This document shows positions 17,586-26,907 of a DNA stretch of 64,000 nucleotides, one piece after another. Each line of letters starts with the position of its first letter. Within the stretch, counting starts at the first letter, position 1. The position numbers and the translations under genes are program-made. The stretch spans positions 75,273 to 139,272 of the forward strand of contig JBGTQJ010000023.1 of assembly GCA_041941305.1 (NCBI GenBank), given 5' to 3'. The notes below the pieces were generated by a model that saw nothing but the letters and a program-made list of their open reading frames with translations, was not told the DNA's origin and searched no databases. Origin of the DNA: JANSWP01 sp041941305 (GTDB lineage Bacteria; Bacteroidota; Bacteroidia; Chitinophagales; Saprospiraceae).

Positions 17586-18895
17586 CAATAAAGCAAGGCT
17601 TTTTCCTCTAAAACCTGACTCACCCTAAAAACCAAATCAAACTCCATCTCTGCTTTTTCTGCAATGGCTAATAAATCATGCTCACCATCTGAATAATTCA
17701 AAACCCACAGCATCGCCATTTGCATTGCCTTGGAATCAGAATTGCCACCAATAGCATCATATAAACCACGTTTCCCCAGTTGTGGTTCGCACTTGGGATT
17801 TTGATTTTGATAGATTCGATTGTTTTCCAAAATTGAGACGATAGATTGATAAATCTGAAAGGATTCTCCCAAATATTGAGCTTGAATAAGATCCAGATTA
17901 TCGCCCGAAGTGTGGTATTCTGGATATTGCCCAAATTGGGAACGCGTCAAATTGCCAACAGCCAGATTGAACCCAGGAGAACAAAATTGGCGTTCATCAT
18001 AGCCATAGGGGAAAAAGTCAATGACTTCAAAAGGTTGACCAGCATGTTTTAATACATGAGCAGCAGCTCTATCTATTTCTGTATTGCCACGACGGCTTTT
18101 TTTATAAGAAAAACCTCCAGGATCACCAAGCAGTGAAGCTACCAGGCCGTGCCTGATATTTTTGGTTTTGGCTTCGTTTTGAGCGAGCCAGGTGATGGAG
18201 CCAATGGTGCCTGGGATAAAGAGGAAGCGGTAGGAGTATTTTAAGTCAGGAGGCAACCTGAAGTTGCCTCCTGATTTGCGATCACTTAAAAGAGCCGCCA
18301 GGAAAGTAGTGACCCCAATTCCCGATAAATTGTCATTGGCAAGAGAAGGATGACAAATATGAGTTGAAAACAAGACCTCTTCCTCGGTTTCTCCTGGAAT
18401 GAAATACTCCCCATAAGTCAAATGACCTGCCTCAAGGGTTGAATCAATAAAAACCTCGTAATCTCCTTCAAGCAATTCTTCAAAAACCGAATGCTGTAGG
18501 CAAAAACCCCAGGTTTCTTTGTAGTAAGAAGTTCGATAGGGAATTAAATCAGGTTGCTCAGGAAGGGTATGTAAATGATTTTTAAGTTCAGAAAGTGGCA
18601 TTTTTTGATGAATCGGGATGCTGTAATTGAGCACATGTAAATTGTGCTTTTTAAAATCAATTACCTTTTTCCCTGAGGGATCTTTGACCCAGGCATCTTT
18701 AATATTCCATTCCTTAGGAACTGTCCAGTCAAAAACGGAAGTGCCAGTTGGAACTTCACGAATCTCAAGAGGGATGAATTCCTGAAGGATTTTTAAGGTT
18801 TGCCGAACACCATTGCCAGTGATCGATCTACAGATGGGGTAGAGCCGTTGTGATAAGGCATAGATTCTTTCGCCTAGTTGGTGATTATCAGGCAT
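17585..18895 (-). CDS. DUF4910 aminopeptidase-like protein of the sugar module
   Basis: A 436-residue protein of the DUF2172/DUF4910 group, which has an M28-like aminopeptidase core and occurs in polysaccharide clusters. The metal-binding landmarks can be seen: STHICHPSLANDNLSG, FIPGTIGSITWL and EYHTSGDNLDL. The last ~100 residues form a winged-helix-like tail. No reaction has been firmly assigned that I can name. Residues about 207-217 (KSGGNFRLPPD) are encoded by a perfect hairpin, described separately, which looks like a later insertion. It is the last gene of the sugar module and has its own -7-like box at 18954. Confidence 0.85.
   Translation of the reverse strand: MPDNHQLGERIYALSQRLYPICRSITGNGVRQTLKILQEFIPLEIREVPTGTSVFDWTVPKEWNIKDAWVKDPSGKKVIDFKKHNLHVLNYSIPIHQKMPLSELKNHLHTLPEQPDLIPYRTSYYKETWGFCLQHSVFEELLEGDYEVFIDSTLEAGHLTYGEYFIPGETEEEVLFSTHICHPSLANDNLSGIGVTTFLAALLSDRKSGGNFRLPPDLKYSYRFLFIPGTIGSITWLAQNEAKTKNIRHGLVASLLGDPGGFSYKKSRRGNTEIDRAAAHVLKHAGQPFEVIDFFPYGYDERQFCSPGFNLAVGNLTRSQFGQYPEYHTSGDNLDLIQAQYLGESFQIYQSIVSILENNRIYQNQNPKCEPQLGKRGLYDAIGGNSDSKAMQMAMLWVLNYSDGEHDLLAIAEKAEMEFDLVFRVSQVLEEKALLY
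18246..18274. repeat. Perfect hairpin inside the DUF4910 gene
   Basis: Arms TCAGGAGGCAAC and GTTGCCTCCTGA (12 bp, exact) with a 5-base loop lie in frame in the coding sequence. On the minus strand the word is GGAGGCAACTTCAGGTTGCC. A close relative, GGAGGTAACTTCGGTTGCC, is intergenic at about 42807. The encoded residues sit between conserved LLSDRK and LKYSYRFLFIPG. Confidence 0.75.
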
Positions 18896-18953
18896 TTGTG
18901 CGTAATTGACATAAATCTGATTTTGAGGAGGATGGATAAATCAAACGTTTCCC

Positions 18954-18961
18954 CAAAGTTA
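18954..18961 (-). promoter_or_regulatory. Possible -7 box TAACTTTG before DUF4910 gene
   Basis: Minus-strand TAACTTTGGGG fits TAnnTTTG and lies about 60 bases before the start at 18895, in the 160-base gap after the aminotransferase gene. It suggests separate transcription of the last gene. Confidence 0.35.
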
Positions 18962-19055
18962 AAAAAAGCGACAAAGAATGAGGTGATTCATATTCAGCAT
19001 AGTACTAAATAATGAACTATGGAATTAGTTTTAGGTGATAATTCTGTATTTTTAA

Positions 19056-20429
19056 TTAGTACGGATAAACGGGAACGTTTAAAGCATTCTTCATCTCCCA
19101 CGGCTTTTTCATGTCATTCTTTTTTCGATAAACCGGTTGTACAGGACGACCTTCCAAATAGTGCTCAATACCTTCATTCAAAGCTTTTCGATAAATTATT
19201 AAAGCCTCATTTATTACTTCAACTGTTCTATCAATATCTTCATCTGAATGTGCATAACTCAACACAAGATTTGGAGCCAAAATGCCTCTTTTTAGGATTT
19301 CCTGTATGAATAAAGTACGGAAAGATTGTGAAGGATTATGATGCTCATCCCCTGTGGAATAGACCAAACAGGCAGGGTGTCCGTGAATGCCTACAAATCC
19401 TTCCAAATTGTTCTCTGAGATTGTTTGTTCAAAACCCCTACGCAATCGCTCTCCCTGATATTTCAGGTATCCAATTACGTCTTTGGTTTTGTATTCCTCC
19501 AAAACCGCCATCATTGCTGCCAGGGAGTGATTTTCGGCTCCATGAGTTGTGGAAAGCAAAAAGACGCGTTCTTTGTCATGATACAAACCGCCCAATTCCA
19601 TGATTGCTCTTTTTCCGGCAAGTGCAGCAATGGCAAAACCATTGCCTAGTGCTTTGCCAAAAGTAGATAGATCGGGAGTAATGCCATACAGTGTTTGAGC
19701 GCCCCCATTGTGCCAGCGAAAACCTGTAATCATTTCATCCAGAATCAGCAAAGCGCCCTGTTTGCTGCAAAGTTCTTGAAGTTCACGGACGAATTCTATA
19801 TTTAATGGCTCGTACTTTTCTGGTTCCATGATGAAACATGCAATTTCACCTTTATGGCATTCAAAAAGCTGGCGAACACTTTTGATGTTGTTGTATTCGA
19901 ATTTTACCGTTAAGTCTACAATTGTCTGTGGAATACCTGCATTGATGGCAGTTGCTCCAATAAACCAGTCATTGACAGAAAAGAAAGGGTGGTTGCCACA
20001 AATGGCGACTTTATTTTTTCCGGTATATGCTCGGGCCAATTTGATAGCAGCAGTCGTGGCATCAGAGCCATTTTTGCAAAATTTAACCATTTCTGCACCT
20101 GGGATCATGTCCAGGAATGCTTCAGCAGCTTCCAATTCTATCCTTCCTGGGCGTGCATAATTGCTGCCCATTAGCATTTGCTGATAGGCGGCTTCCACAA
20201 CTTTTGGGTAAGCATGCCCCAAACTCACTGCCCGCAAGCCCATGCCATATTCAATGTACTCATTGCCATCCACATCCCAAACATGAGAGCCTTTACCTCT
20301 GGCTATAATGGGCGGGCAAAATTCCGGGTATTGATCGTCTCCTTTGGCATAGGTATGGCTACCACCTGGAATGAGTTCATGGAATTTGGGTTGTAACCCG
20401 CGAGATAAATGGAAAGATGGTGAGGTCAT
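19056..20429 (-). CDS. Class III aminotransferase, glutamate-1-semialdehyde mutase-like
   Basis: A PLP aminotransferase of class III, 457 residues. The PLP lysine is in STFGKALGNGF (Lys about 259), and the PLP-ring aspartate is in LILDEMITGFR (about 231). The N-terminus has PGGSHTYAKGDDQYPEFCPP, a start typical of glutamate-1-semialdehyde aminomutase relatives found in surface-sugar clusters. True HemL is shorter and lies with haem genes. Its place between the DUF4910 protein and a PIG-L deacetylase, downstream of nucleotide-sugar enzymes, makes transfer of an amino group onto a sugar or its side chain likely (inference). The substrate is not known. Confidence 0.88.
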   Translation of the reverse strand: MTSPSFHLSRGLQPKFHELIPGGSHTYAKGDDQYPEFCPPIIARGKGSHVWDVDGNEYIEYGMGLRAVSLGHAYPKVVEAAYQQMLMGSNYARPGRIELEAAEAFLDMIPGAEMVKFCKNGSDATTAAIKLARAYTGKNKVAICGNHPFFSVNDWFIGATAINAGIPQTIVDLTVKFEYNNIKSVRQLFECHKGEIACFIMEPEKYEPLNIEFVRELQELCSKQGALLILDEMITGFRWHNGGAQTLYGITPDLSTFGKALGNGFAIAALAGKRAIMELGGLYHDKERVFLLSTTHGAENHSLAAMMAVLEEYKTKDVIGYLKYQGERLRRGFEQTISENNLEGFVGIHGHPACLVYSTGDEHHNPSQSFRTLFIQEILKRGILAPNLVLSYAHSDEDIDRTVEVINEALIIYRKALNEGIEHYLEGRPVQPVYRKKNDMKKPWEMKNALNVPVYPY

Positions 20430-20475
20430 AACATTTGATTTATATTTTCAACCTACCCATTAAAATGGGCGGGTA

Positions 20476-21120
20476 CTAGATCAAAAATTTTCGGACATGA
20501 AATGCTTCTGCATATTTGCTTTGTGCAGCAGATTCCATGCCTCTAATGCGCATCAGGGAAAGAAAAGTTTCCTTATCAAACCAATGCTTGTTTTTTTGAC
20601 TATCGTAATGATGAAGAAGCAAATTTACTTTTCTATCTGCCTGATTTTCAGTCAAATGACAAAAACAATTTGGAATGCCTAAATCTCCATCATACTTTGG
20701 GATTTCGTATTCCAAAATCAAGTGATTGCGAAAGGTATTCCATGCCAAATCCGACAACAATCGATGATCCTGATGTCGGTCATTTCTGTAATGTGTAAAA
20801 ACCAAATCCGGCTTAAATGATTGCTTGATGCTTTCAAAATATTCCTTGATTTCAAAAGCAGAAAAGCTCAAAAATGCATCGCGATAATCCAGTACGATGA
20901 TTTCCTTATCCTTCAAATCTTTCAAAAAGCCCTCCGCACAGGCGATGGCTTCTTTTTTTCGCACTTCATTCGAAGCAAAAACAACCCACTTTAAATGAGC
21001 AACTTGCTTTTTTTTAATCATTTTCAAAAGCGTTCCACCACAGCCAATCTCGATATCGTCGCAGTGTGCTCCCAGGCACAGGATATTTAGATTTTCTTTT
21101 TGAAAAACGGTGGAAACCAT
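20476..21120 (-). CDS. PIG-L/LmbE deacetylase
   Basis: A zinc-dependent N-deacetylase of the PIG-L (LmbE-like) family, 214 residues. The metal motif is AHCDDIEIGCGG near the N-terminus (family AHPDD with Cys in place of Pro), followed by THYRNDRHQDH, which supplies further ligands. These enzymes remove acetyl groups from N-acetylated sugars. It lies 46 bases from the aminotransferase gene and 53 bases from the nucleotidyltransferase gene on the same strand, so one transcript is likely. Confidence 0.9.
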   Translation of the reverse strand: MVSTVFQKENLNILCLGAHCDDIEIGCGGTLLKMIKKKQVAHLKWVVFASNEVRKKEAIACAEGFLKDLKDKEIIVLDYRDAFLSFSAFEIKEYFESIKQSFKPDLVFTHYRNDRHQDHRLLSDLAWNTFRNHLILEYEIPKYDGDLGIPNCFCHLTENQADRKVNLLLHHYDSQKNKHWFDKETFLSLMRIRGMESAAQSKYAEAFHVRKFLI

Positions 21121-21173
21121 AACAAAAGTGGTTTTAGGAGGAAATGAGCACCTTTAGCACGATGCTCCCCTTT

Positions 21174-22019
21174 TTATTGATTAAATTGTATTTTCCCATT
21201 CACTTGTTCAGTTTTCACAAATGCTCGTCTTTCAATAGCCTCTTTCCTTTTCCACACCTCCCAGGGTGCATTTCCTTTTTTATGCATTTCATCCAACATT
21301 TGCTTTTCTTTGAATGTATCCATCGCCAGGAAAGTACCATCATAGGGATAGGCATGTAGCTGATTCAATTCAATCAGTCGCCTGAAAGGAGCCTCAACCA
21401 ATTCTTCACCGGGCTTCATGAAATCAAATATTTCTCTTCGGAGTAAAAAATATCCTGCATTGATGCGTAATCCAGAATCAGTGATAGAACTGATTTTATT
21501 AACAGAACCATCTTCCTGAATGTCTACTACGTGAAAACTATAACTTGGTTTGTATGCCATAAAAGTGGCAACTTTACCAGATTTCATGCCTTTGTCAATC
21601 AAATCATCCAAAGGCAAATCTGATAAACCATCAGAATAATTGGCCAAGAAATATTCGTCATCACCAATATACTTTTGGACTTTTTGCAAACGCTCACCTA
21701 CACAGGAATTCAAGCCCGTATCCACAAAAGTGATGGTCCAGTTATCGGCGTCAGAATTCAGTAATTCTATATTTTGCCCATTTGGTCGTAAGACAAAGTC
21801 ATTGGAAACATATTCGCGGTAATTCACAAAGTAGTCTTTGATGTAATCCGCCCGATGCCCCAGACAAAGAATGAATTCATTATGCCCAAAATGTGCATAA
21901 TATTTCATGATGTTCCACAAAATCGGGCGGTATCCAACTTTAACCATTGGTTTGGGAATCGTCTCAGAATATTCGCGCATGCGCATTCCAAATCCCCCAC
22001 AGAATAGTACTACTTTCAT
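21174..22019 (-). CDS. RfbF-like sugar-1-phosphate nucleotidyltransferase
   Basis: A nucleotidyltransferase of the glucose-1-phosphate cytidylyltransferase family, 281 residues (RfbF is about 257). The activation loop GGFGMRMREYSETIPKPM and the following GYRPILWNIMKYYAHFGHNEF are diagnostic of the RfbF branch rather than RmlA or GalU. It probably makes CDP-glucose or a related NDP-sugar, the entry step of the module. No separate CDP-glucose 4,6-dehydratase gene was recognised nearby, so the real nucleotide and sugar are open. Confidence 0.85.
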   Translation of the reverse strand: MKVVLFCGGFGMRMREYSETIPKPMVKVGYRPILWNIMKYYAHFGHNEFILCLGHRADYIKDYFVNYREYVSNDFVLRPNGQNIELLNSDADNWTITFVDTGLNSCVGERLQKVQKYIGDDEYFLANYSDGLSDLPLDDLIDKGMKSGKVATFMAYKPSYSFHVVDIQEDGSVNKISSITDSGLRINAGYFLLRREIFDFMKPGEELVEAPFRRLIELNQLHAYPYDGTFLAMDTFKEKQMLDEMHKKGNAPWEVWKRKEAIERRAFVKTEQVNGKIQFNQ

Positions 22020-22149
22020 GTTTGTTCAATTTAAATGAATGAGAAAGGGGGTATTGTAACCGCCCAATTTATTGGGCTGTTTGAAATCAAAATAATAAAA
22101 TGACCTTAAAGCCTGCCTAATGAATTAGGCGGCTACAAATCATTAAAAA

Positions 22150-23448
22150 TTACGCTACTTCAAGTTCCACAACAGGTGCTTCAAATACTTCGACTTCCGG
22201 GATGGGCGTGACGAACATGCCGCCCCACTCGCCGATGTATGCCATTTGCTTTGATATTTCTTTTTTAAGGTTCCAGGGGAGTATCAGCACGTAATCAGGC
22301 TTGGTCTCCCGAATTTTTTCAGGATGATAAATGGGAATGTGGGTGCCAGGTAAAAAGTTGCCTTGCTTGTGAGGACTGCGATCGACCGTATAGTCCAAAA
22401 AATCGGTTCGGATGCCACAATAATTCAATAGCGTATTGCCTTTTCCCGGTGCACCATATCCCACTACTGTTTTGCCTTCCCGTTTGGTTTTAATCAAAAA
22501 TTCTAGCAGTTTACGCTTGGTCTCTTTGACCTGCTCTTCAAATGCTTCGTAATAGGCTAAAGTTTCAAAACCCAAATTGACTTCTCTTTCCAATAGCTCC
22601 CACACCCTATCAGTGATTGGTTTGGATTCATCGTCGTAGTGTTTTCCATAAATGCGAATGGAGCCACCATGAGATTGCAACTCTTCAACATCGAAAAGGG
22701 TGATGCCGTGGTGGGCAAATATTCGATTGACGGCCACAAAAGAGAGATAGGAAAAATGTTCGTGATAAATGGTATCGAATTGATTGCCTTCAATCAGTCT
22801 TTGTAAATGGGGGAACTCCATGGTGATGACGCCACCTTTGGCAAGCATGACTTTCATCCCGGCGACAAAATCATTGATATCGGGTACATGCGCCAAAACA
22901 TTATTGCCAAGCAACAAATTGGCTTTCCCATGTTTTTCAGATAAGGTGCAAGCTGTTTCTTTTCCAAAAAACCGGACTGCTGTTCTGATGCCTTTTTGCT
23001 GTGCAACTGCTGCTACATTTCCAGCGGGCTCAACACCCAAAACAGGAATATTTTTCTCAACAAACCACTGCAATAAATAACCATCATTGCTCGCAATTTC
23101 AACCACCAGGCTATTTTGATCAAATCCAAATCGATCCACCATCAAATCTGAATACTTTTTGGCATGTTGCAACCAACTATCGGAATATGAAGAAAAGTAA
23201 GCGTACTCATTCGCAAAAATTTCATCCGGACTGGCGAATTCTTCTAACTGCATCAACCAGCAATGGTCACAAATGAAGGCATGTAGTGGAAAAAATTGCT
23301 CCATATCGTTTGCGTTTTCAGGTTTTACATGTTTTTGGCAAAGAGGAGACATGCCCAAATTCACTACGCTGTGTTTCAATACGTTTGAACAAAATCGGCA
23401 AGTACTGCCAGTAGGTTGGTTTGATTTCTTTCGTACGTGATTTGTCAT
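22150..23448 (-). CDS. NDP-sugar C-methyltransferase (TylCIII type)
   Basis: A SAM-dependent methyltransferase of 432 residues with the three-part layout of sugar C-methyltransferases. First is an N-terminal zinc domain with CRFCSNVLKHSVVNLG and ICDHCW. Then comes a Rossmann domain with VVEIASNDGYLLQWF. Last is a C-terminal domain with VGYGAPGKGNTLLNYCG. Relatives add a methyl group to C-3 of NDP-4-keto-6-deoxyhexoses. With an RmlC-like epimerase and an RfbF-like enzyme next to it, a branched deoxysugar is the likely product (inference). Confidence 0.9.
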   Translation of the reverse strand: MTNHVRKKSNQPTGSTCRFCSNVLKHSVVNLGMSPLCQKHVKPENANDMEQFFPLHAFICDHCWLMQLEEFASPDEIFANEYAYFSSYSDSWLQHAKKYSDLMVDRFGFDQNSLVVEIASNDGYLLQWFVEKNIPVLGVEPAGNVAAVAQQKGIRTAVRFFGKETACTLSEKHGKANLLLGNNVLAHVPDINDFVAGMKVMLAKGGVITMEFPHLQRLIEGNQFDTIYHEHFSYLSFVAVNRIFAHHGITLFDVEELQSHGGSIRIYGKHYDDESKPITDRVWELLEREVNLGFETLAYYEAFEEQVKETKRKLLEFLIKTKREGKTVVGYGAPGKGNTLLNYCGIRTDFLDYTVDRSPHKQGNFLPGTHIPIYHPEKIRETKPDYVLILPWNLKKEISKQMAYIGEWGGMFVTPIPEVEVFEAPVVELEVA

Positions 23449-23526
23449 TTTAGTGATGTTTGTTTTTGTTCGTCAGGGAGTTAGGATTTTTTAAAGGATA
23501 ATCTATTCAGGTCCTTTTTTGGGAAG

Positions 23527-23578
23527 CAGGGTTTTGAACCCTGCAATGCTAATGAAAACCACAGGGTTCAAAACCCTG
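23527..23578. repeat. Palindrome of palindromes, CAGGGTTTTGAACCCTG
   Basis: Two 17-base words, CAGGGTTTTGAACCCTG (23527-23543) and CAGGGTTCAAAACCCTG (23562-23578), are exact reverse complements, and each is nearly palindromic by itself. The flanks CGTCAGGGAG and CCCTCACGAG extend the symmetry. It lies in the 143-base gap between the C-methyltransferase and the RmlC-like gene. It would be transcribed if the module is one operon. Confidence 0.75.
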
Positions 23579-23591
23579 TCCCTCACGAGCC

Positions 23592-24143
23592 CTAAATCAA
23601 AAGTTCAATTTTAGTAGAGTTCAAAAACAGATGCTTTTGATCTTTTTCTGATACTACAGTCACTTCCATAGGCCAATCTATTCCTATTACCGGGTCATCA
23701 TATCGGATTCCTCTTTCGAATTCCGGCGCATAAAAAGCGGTATGGTGATATATCAATTCTGTAGCATCTTCAAGTGTTTGAAATCCATGTGCAAATCCCT
23801 TGGGAACATAGATCATTCGCTGATTTTCTGCTGTCAACGCTACCCCGATGTGTTGCAAATAAGTGGAAGAATGTGGTCGCATATCAACAATCACATCGTA
23901 GACACCTCCTCGAATACATCTGATCAATTTGATTTCTGCATGAGGCGCAATTTGATAGTGCATGCCTCTTATGGTTCCTTTTTGAACTGTATGTGAATGG
24001 TTGATTTGCACAAAATCTTTTTCATGTCCAATGGCTTCAAATTCCTTTTGGCAAAAAGTGCGGGCAAAGAAACCTCTTTTGTCTTTAAAAGGCTCTAAAT
24101 CAATGATATATGCGTCTTTTAATATAGTCTCTCTGAAATTCAT
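23592..24143 (-). CDS. RmlC-like NDP-4-keto-sugar 3,5-epimerase
   Basis: A cupin epimerase of the dTDP-4-dehydrorhamnose 3,5-epimerase family, 183 residues, the usual size. Visible are the start of the family (LKDAYIIDLEPFKDKRGFFAR), the catalytic histidine region KGTIRGMHYQ, the CIRGGVYDVIVDMR strand and the FAHGFQTLEDATELIYH segment. Because no rmlABD genes accompany it, it probably epimerises the intermediate of the neighbouring unusual sugar pathway rather than making rhamnose (inference). Confidence 0.93.
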   Translation of the reverse strand: MNFRETILKDAYIIDLEPFKDKRGFFARTFCQKEFEAIGHEKDFVQINHSHTVQKGTIRGMHYQIAPHAEIKLIRCIRGGVYDVIVDMRPHSSTYLQHIGVALTAENQRMIYVPKGFAHGFQTLEDATELIYHHTAFYAPEFERGIRYDDPVIGIDWPMEVTVVSEKDQKHLFLNSTKIELLI

Positions 24144-24160
24144 TTTTTATTTTTCCTTAT

Positions 24161-24269
24161 TGACACCATTGAGGTTAGCTCATGTGAGATACAAAATGGT
24201 GTTGCCATTCTTTAATTTAGGCTAGCTAACACCATTTTGCTAATCGCCTGGCTTGACTCAATGGTATCA
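24161..24269. repeat. 109-base palindromic element, CTAACACCATTTT family
   Basis: Ends TGACACCATTGAG and CTCAATGGTATCA match with one mismatch. Inside are a second pair, ACAAAATGGTGTT and AACACCATTTTGC, and GGTTAGC with GCTAACA. The right half is repeated at 11634-11679. It lies between the RmlC-like gene and the SDR gene. Confidence 0.7.
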
Positions 24270-24288
24270 GCTATCCACTTTTACCCTT

Positions 24289-25332
24289 TCAAACCAAAAC
24301 CAACTTGCTGTCTGTCTCTTTTTGGGTCAACAACTTATTGATGACATTTAATCTTATCAGTTCAGATTTTCTGAAATGCTTGTCATTGAATTGAATGCCA
24401 CTCATGCCATCGATCAATCCTTGAATGGAGCTACTCAAATCGTATTGTGGTTGATGATTGGGTGCCAGTTTTTTAAATAAATCAAAATTGACGCGATAAG
24501 AGCGCTTGTCAGGTTCAGCATTTTGGTTGATAGAAACTTCTATGGAAGGCATGAGTTTCTGTACTTCATAGGCCAGATCTTTTACTTGATAATTCCACTC
24601 ATTGCTTCCTGTATTCATAACCAGGAAATTGCCTCCGTTTTCATGTTCTCTTTCAGTTGCCCAACGAATAGCTCTGGCCATGTCAAGTACATTGATCAAT
24701 GGTCGCCAGGGAGTCCCGTCACTAAGAATGGTGATTTTTCCCGAAGTCAGTGCACCTGCCACAAAATCATTGATGACCAAGTCAAGCCGCAATCGTTCGC
24801 TCATACCACAGGCTGTCGCAAAGCGAAGACAAGTAACTTGAAAATCCTCTGATGCAAGTTTTGATAAGGCTTCTTCTGAATATATTTTGGATTTGGCGTA
24901 AGCAGTTAGCGGATTGACTGTAGAGGATTCTGTGCGGGGGGCATCTTCTGCAGCGCCATATACACTGCAGCTAGAGGCAAAAACAAATTTTCGAACACCA
25001 GCTCTTTTTGCCATTTTTGCTATTTCGATATTTGCTTTATAATTGATATCGAGGGTGACTTCCTCAAATTTGTTTCCAATCGGATCATTGGAGATGGCAG
25101 CCAGGCTTACAACAGCGTCTACTCCTGAAAGGGCTTCTTCTCTAAAATTTCGGACATCGCCATAGTATTGAAGGTCCAAAAATGATTCAGGACTAATGGT
25201 CGTGCTAGTGATGTGTTTGGCAAAAAAGCCAATGTCGTATCCAATAAGGGTAGCATGCGGATAATATTTTCGGAATTCTTTAACCAGGCCAGGACCTACA
25301 TAGCCTAAATTTCCGGTGATGAGTATTTTCAT
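24289..25332 (-). CDS. NAD-dependent sugar epimerase/dehydratase (extended SDR)
   Basis: An extended short-chain dehydrogenase/reductase of 347 residues. It has the nucleotide-binding GNLGYVGPG (7-15), catalytic Ser in FASSCSVYG and the YxxxK pair in YAKSKIYSEEAL. CGMSERLRLDLVINDFV follows, a stretch I associate with NDP-sugar epimerases of surface-polysaccharide clusters. It could be a 4-epimerase, a 4-reductase or the missing 4,6-dehydratase step. Sequence alone does not decide. First gene of the sugar module. Confidence 0.88.
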   Translation of the reverse strand: MKILITGNLGYVGPGLVKEFRKYYPHATLIGYDIGFFAKHITSTTISPESFLDLQYYGDVRNFREEALSGVDAVVSLAAISNDPIGNKFEEVTLDINYKANIEIAKMAKRAGVRKFVFASSCSVYGAAEDAPRTESSTVNPLTAYAKSKIYSEEALSKLASEDFQVTCLRFATACGMSERLRLDLVINDFVAGALTSGKITILSDGTPWRPLINVLDMARAIRWATEREHENGGNFLVMNTGSNEWNYQVKDLAYEVQKLMPSIEVSINQNAEPDKRSYRVNFDLFKKLAPNHQPQYDLSSSIQGLIDGMSGIQFNDKHFRKSELIRLNVINKLLTQKETDSKLVLV

Positions 25333-25503
25333 GTTCTTAGCTTTTTGAAATTGCCAAAGTGTTTTGGCAGTTTTAAAATATTCGAATAGTAGTTTGGAAT
25401 GAAATGGTCAAAAAATATTGACGGTCATTATTCACAATATTGAATGGGGAGAAAACTAAAGGGGGAAAGACTCAAGTTTCAAAGCAAAAAAAAGGCCGAA
25501 ATT

Positions 25504-26907
25504 TTAAAACGCATTTTTGCGTGCTTTTTTTCCAAACACGGTTAAGAAAATGATTTTAATATCCAACCAAAAGCTCCAATTTTCAATGTACCATAAGTCG
25601 TGTTTGATGCGCTCGCGCTTTTGTTCGGAAGTTTGGGTTGGGCCGCGCCATCCATTGACTTGTGCCCAACCACTGACACCGGGTTTTACATAATGCCGAA
25701 CCATGTAGTCGTTTACTATTTTTCTAAAGTCGTTTTGCAAAAATGCTCTATGCGGTCTTGGACCAATTACACTCATATCTCCACGCAAGACATTTAAAAA
25801 TTGAGGCAATTCATCCAAATCGTATTTACGCAAGAACTTTCCAACTTTGGTAATGCGTGGATCATTTTTTACGGTAGATTTGGTGCCGTTTACGGGATTG
25901 TCACAGACAGACATGGTTCTAAATTTCCAGCATTTGAAGGTCTGCCCATTTTCTCCTTTTCTAATGGGTTTGTAAAAAATAGAACCTTTCCCATCAGACC
26001 ATACGAGTAGTCCAATAATGAAAAATATTGGCGATAATAAAGTCAACACAGCTAATGAGAAAAGCACATCGAATGCTCTTTTTAGCAAGAAATTGTTGAA
26101 GTCATCCAGAGGGCTTTGACGGTATTGGAAGACTGGTAGTCCATCCAATGAGGCGGGTTTGAAGTGATTGTCTTGATAGATAGGAGCATCCGGAATTAAG
26201 TTTACCCGCACCCCCCTGTAATCCGCTTCTGCGATGATGTTTCTGATTTCTTCTTTTTTCAGGGAACCACCATTAATGAATATTTCGTCCACTTTTCTGC
26301 TATCCAAAACAGTAGAAAGATCTCTAACTTTTCCCAATACTTGCATACCATTTGCATGAGCAGGTTTCCTTTTATTATCTAACACACCAATGCTTTGGTA
26401 TCCAAGAGGTTGGAGTTTTTTGGCAAAATCAGCAACATGTTTCCACTGTCCATTGGCGCCTACTACCAAAAACTTGGAGCTCAGTTTTCGATGCTGTCTT
26501 CTCTTATATATTTCAAAAACAAGGCTGATAATGATGAGATTGACAAAGAAGAACAAAAAAATGGGCAAAAGAAGGGTCGTTCTGTTGAAGTATTCAATTT
26601 TAAAAACAATGCCCACTGTAGAAACTATCCCAATAAATAAGAATGTATTGAGGATTAGATATTTAATTCTTTTCCAAAGATCATTACTAAAATATACATC
26701 CTGATGACTGTTGTACAATATAATGCCTCCCCAGATTAAATTAAAAATGACAACCAATTGAATACAATCTCCCAGATAGGATCCTCCCAATGGAGAAGCG
26801 ATGAGCTCAGTGTTTTTGAAATAAAGGACTAAAAAAATACAGAGATTCAGGAGCAGAAACTCGGGTGCAATGTGGCCAGAAATAATATGCAGTTTCTTCC
26901 GGTTCAT
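25504..26907 (-). CDS. Undecaprenyl-phosphate sugar phosphotransferase (WcaJ type)
   Basis: The initiating enzyme of polysaccharide assembly: it moves a sugar-1-phosphate from an NDP-sugar to undecaprenyl phosphate in the inner membrane. 467 residues with four or so N-terminal membrane helices. A central CoA-binding-like domain follows (LVVGANGQWKHV), then the C-terminal bacterial sugar transferase domain. That domain begins LLKRAFDVLFSL and contains WKFRTM, GDMSVIGPRPHR and VKPGVSGWAQVNGWRG. A candidate -7 box (TAGGTTTG, minus strand, 26939-26946) lies about 30 bases upstream. Confidence 0.94.
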   Translation of the reverse strand: MNRKKLHIISGHIAPEFLLLNLCIFLVLYFKNTELIASPLGGSYLGDCIQLVVIFNLIWGGIILYNSHQDVYFSNDLWKRIKYLILNTFLFIGIVSTVGIVFKIEYFNRTTLLLPIFLFFFVNLIIISLVFEIYKRRQHRKLSSKFLVVGANGQWKHVADFAKKLQPLGYQSIGVLDNKRKPAHANGMQVLGKVRDLSTVLDSRKVDEIFINGGSLKKEEIRNIIAEADYRGVRVNLIPDAPIYQDNHFKPASLDGLPVFQYRQSPLDDFNNFLLKRAFDVLFSLAVLTLLSPIFFIIGLLVWSDGKGSIFYKPIRKGENGQTFKCWKFRTMSVCDNPVNGTKSTVKNDPRITKVGKFLRKYDLDELPQFLNVLRGDMSVIGPRPHRAFLQNDFRKIVNDYMVRHYVKPGVSGWAQVNGWRGPTQTSEQKRERIKHDLWYIENWSFWLDIKIIFLTVFGKKARKNAF

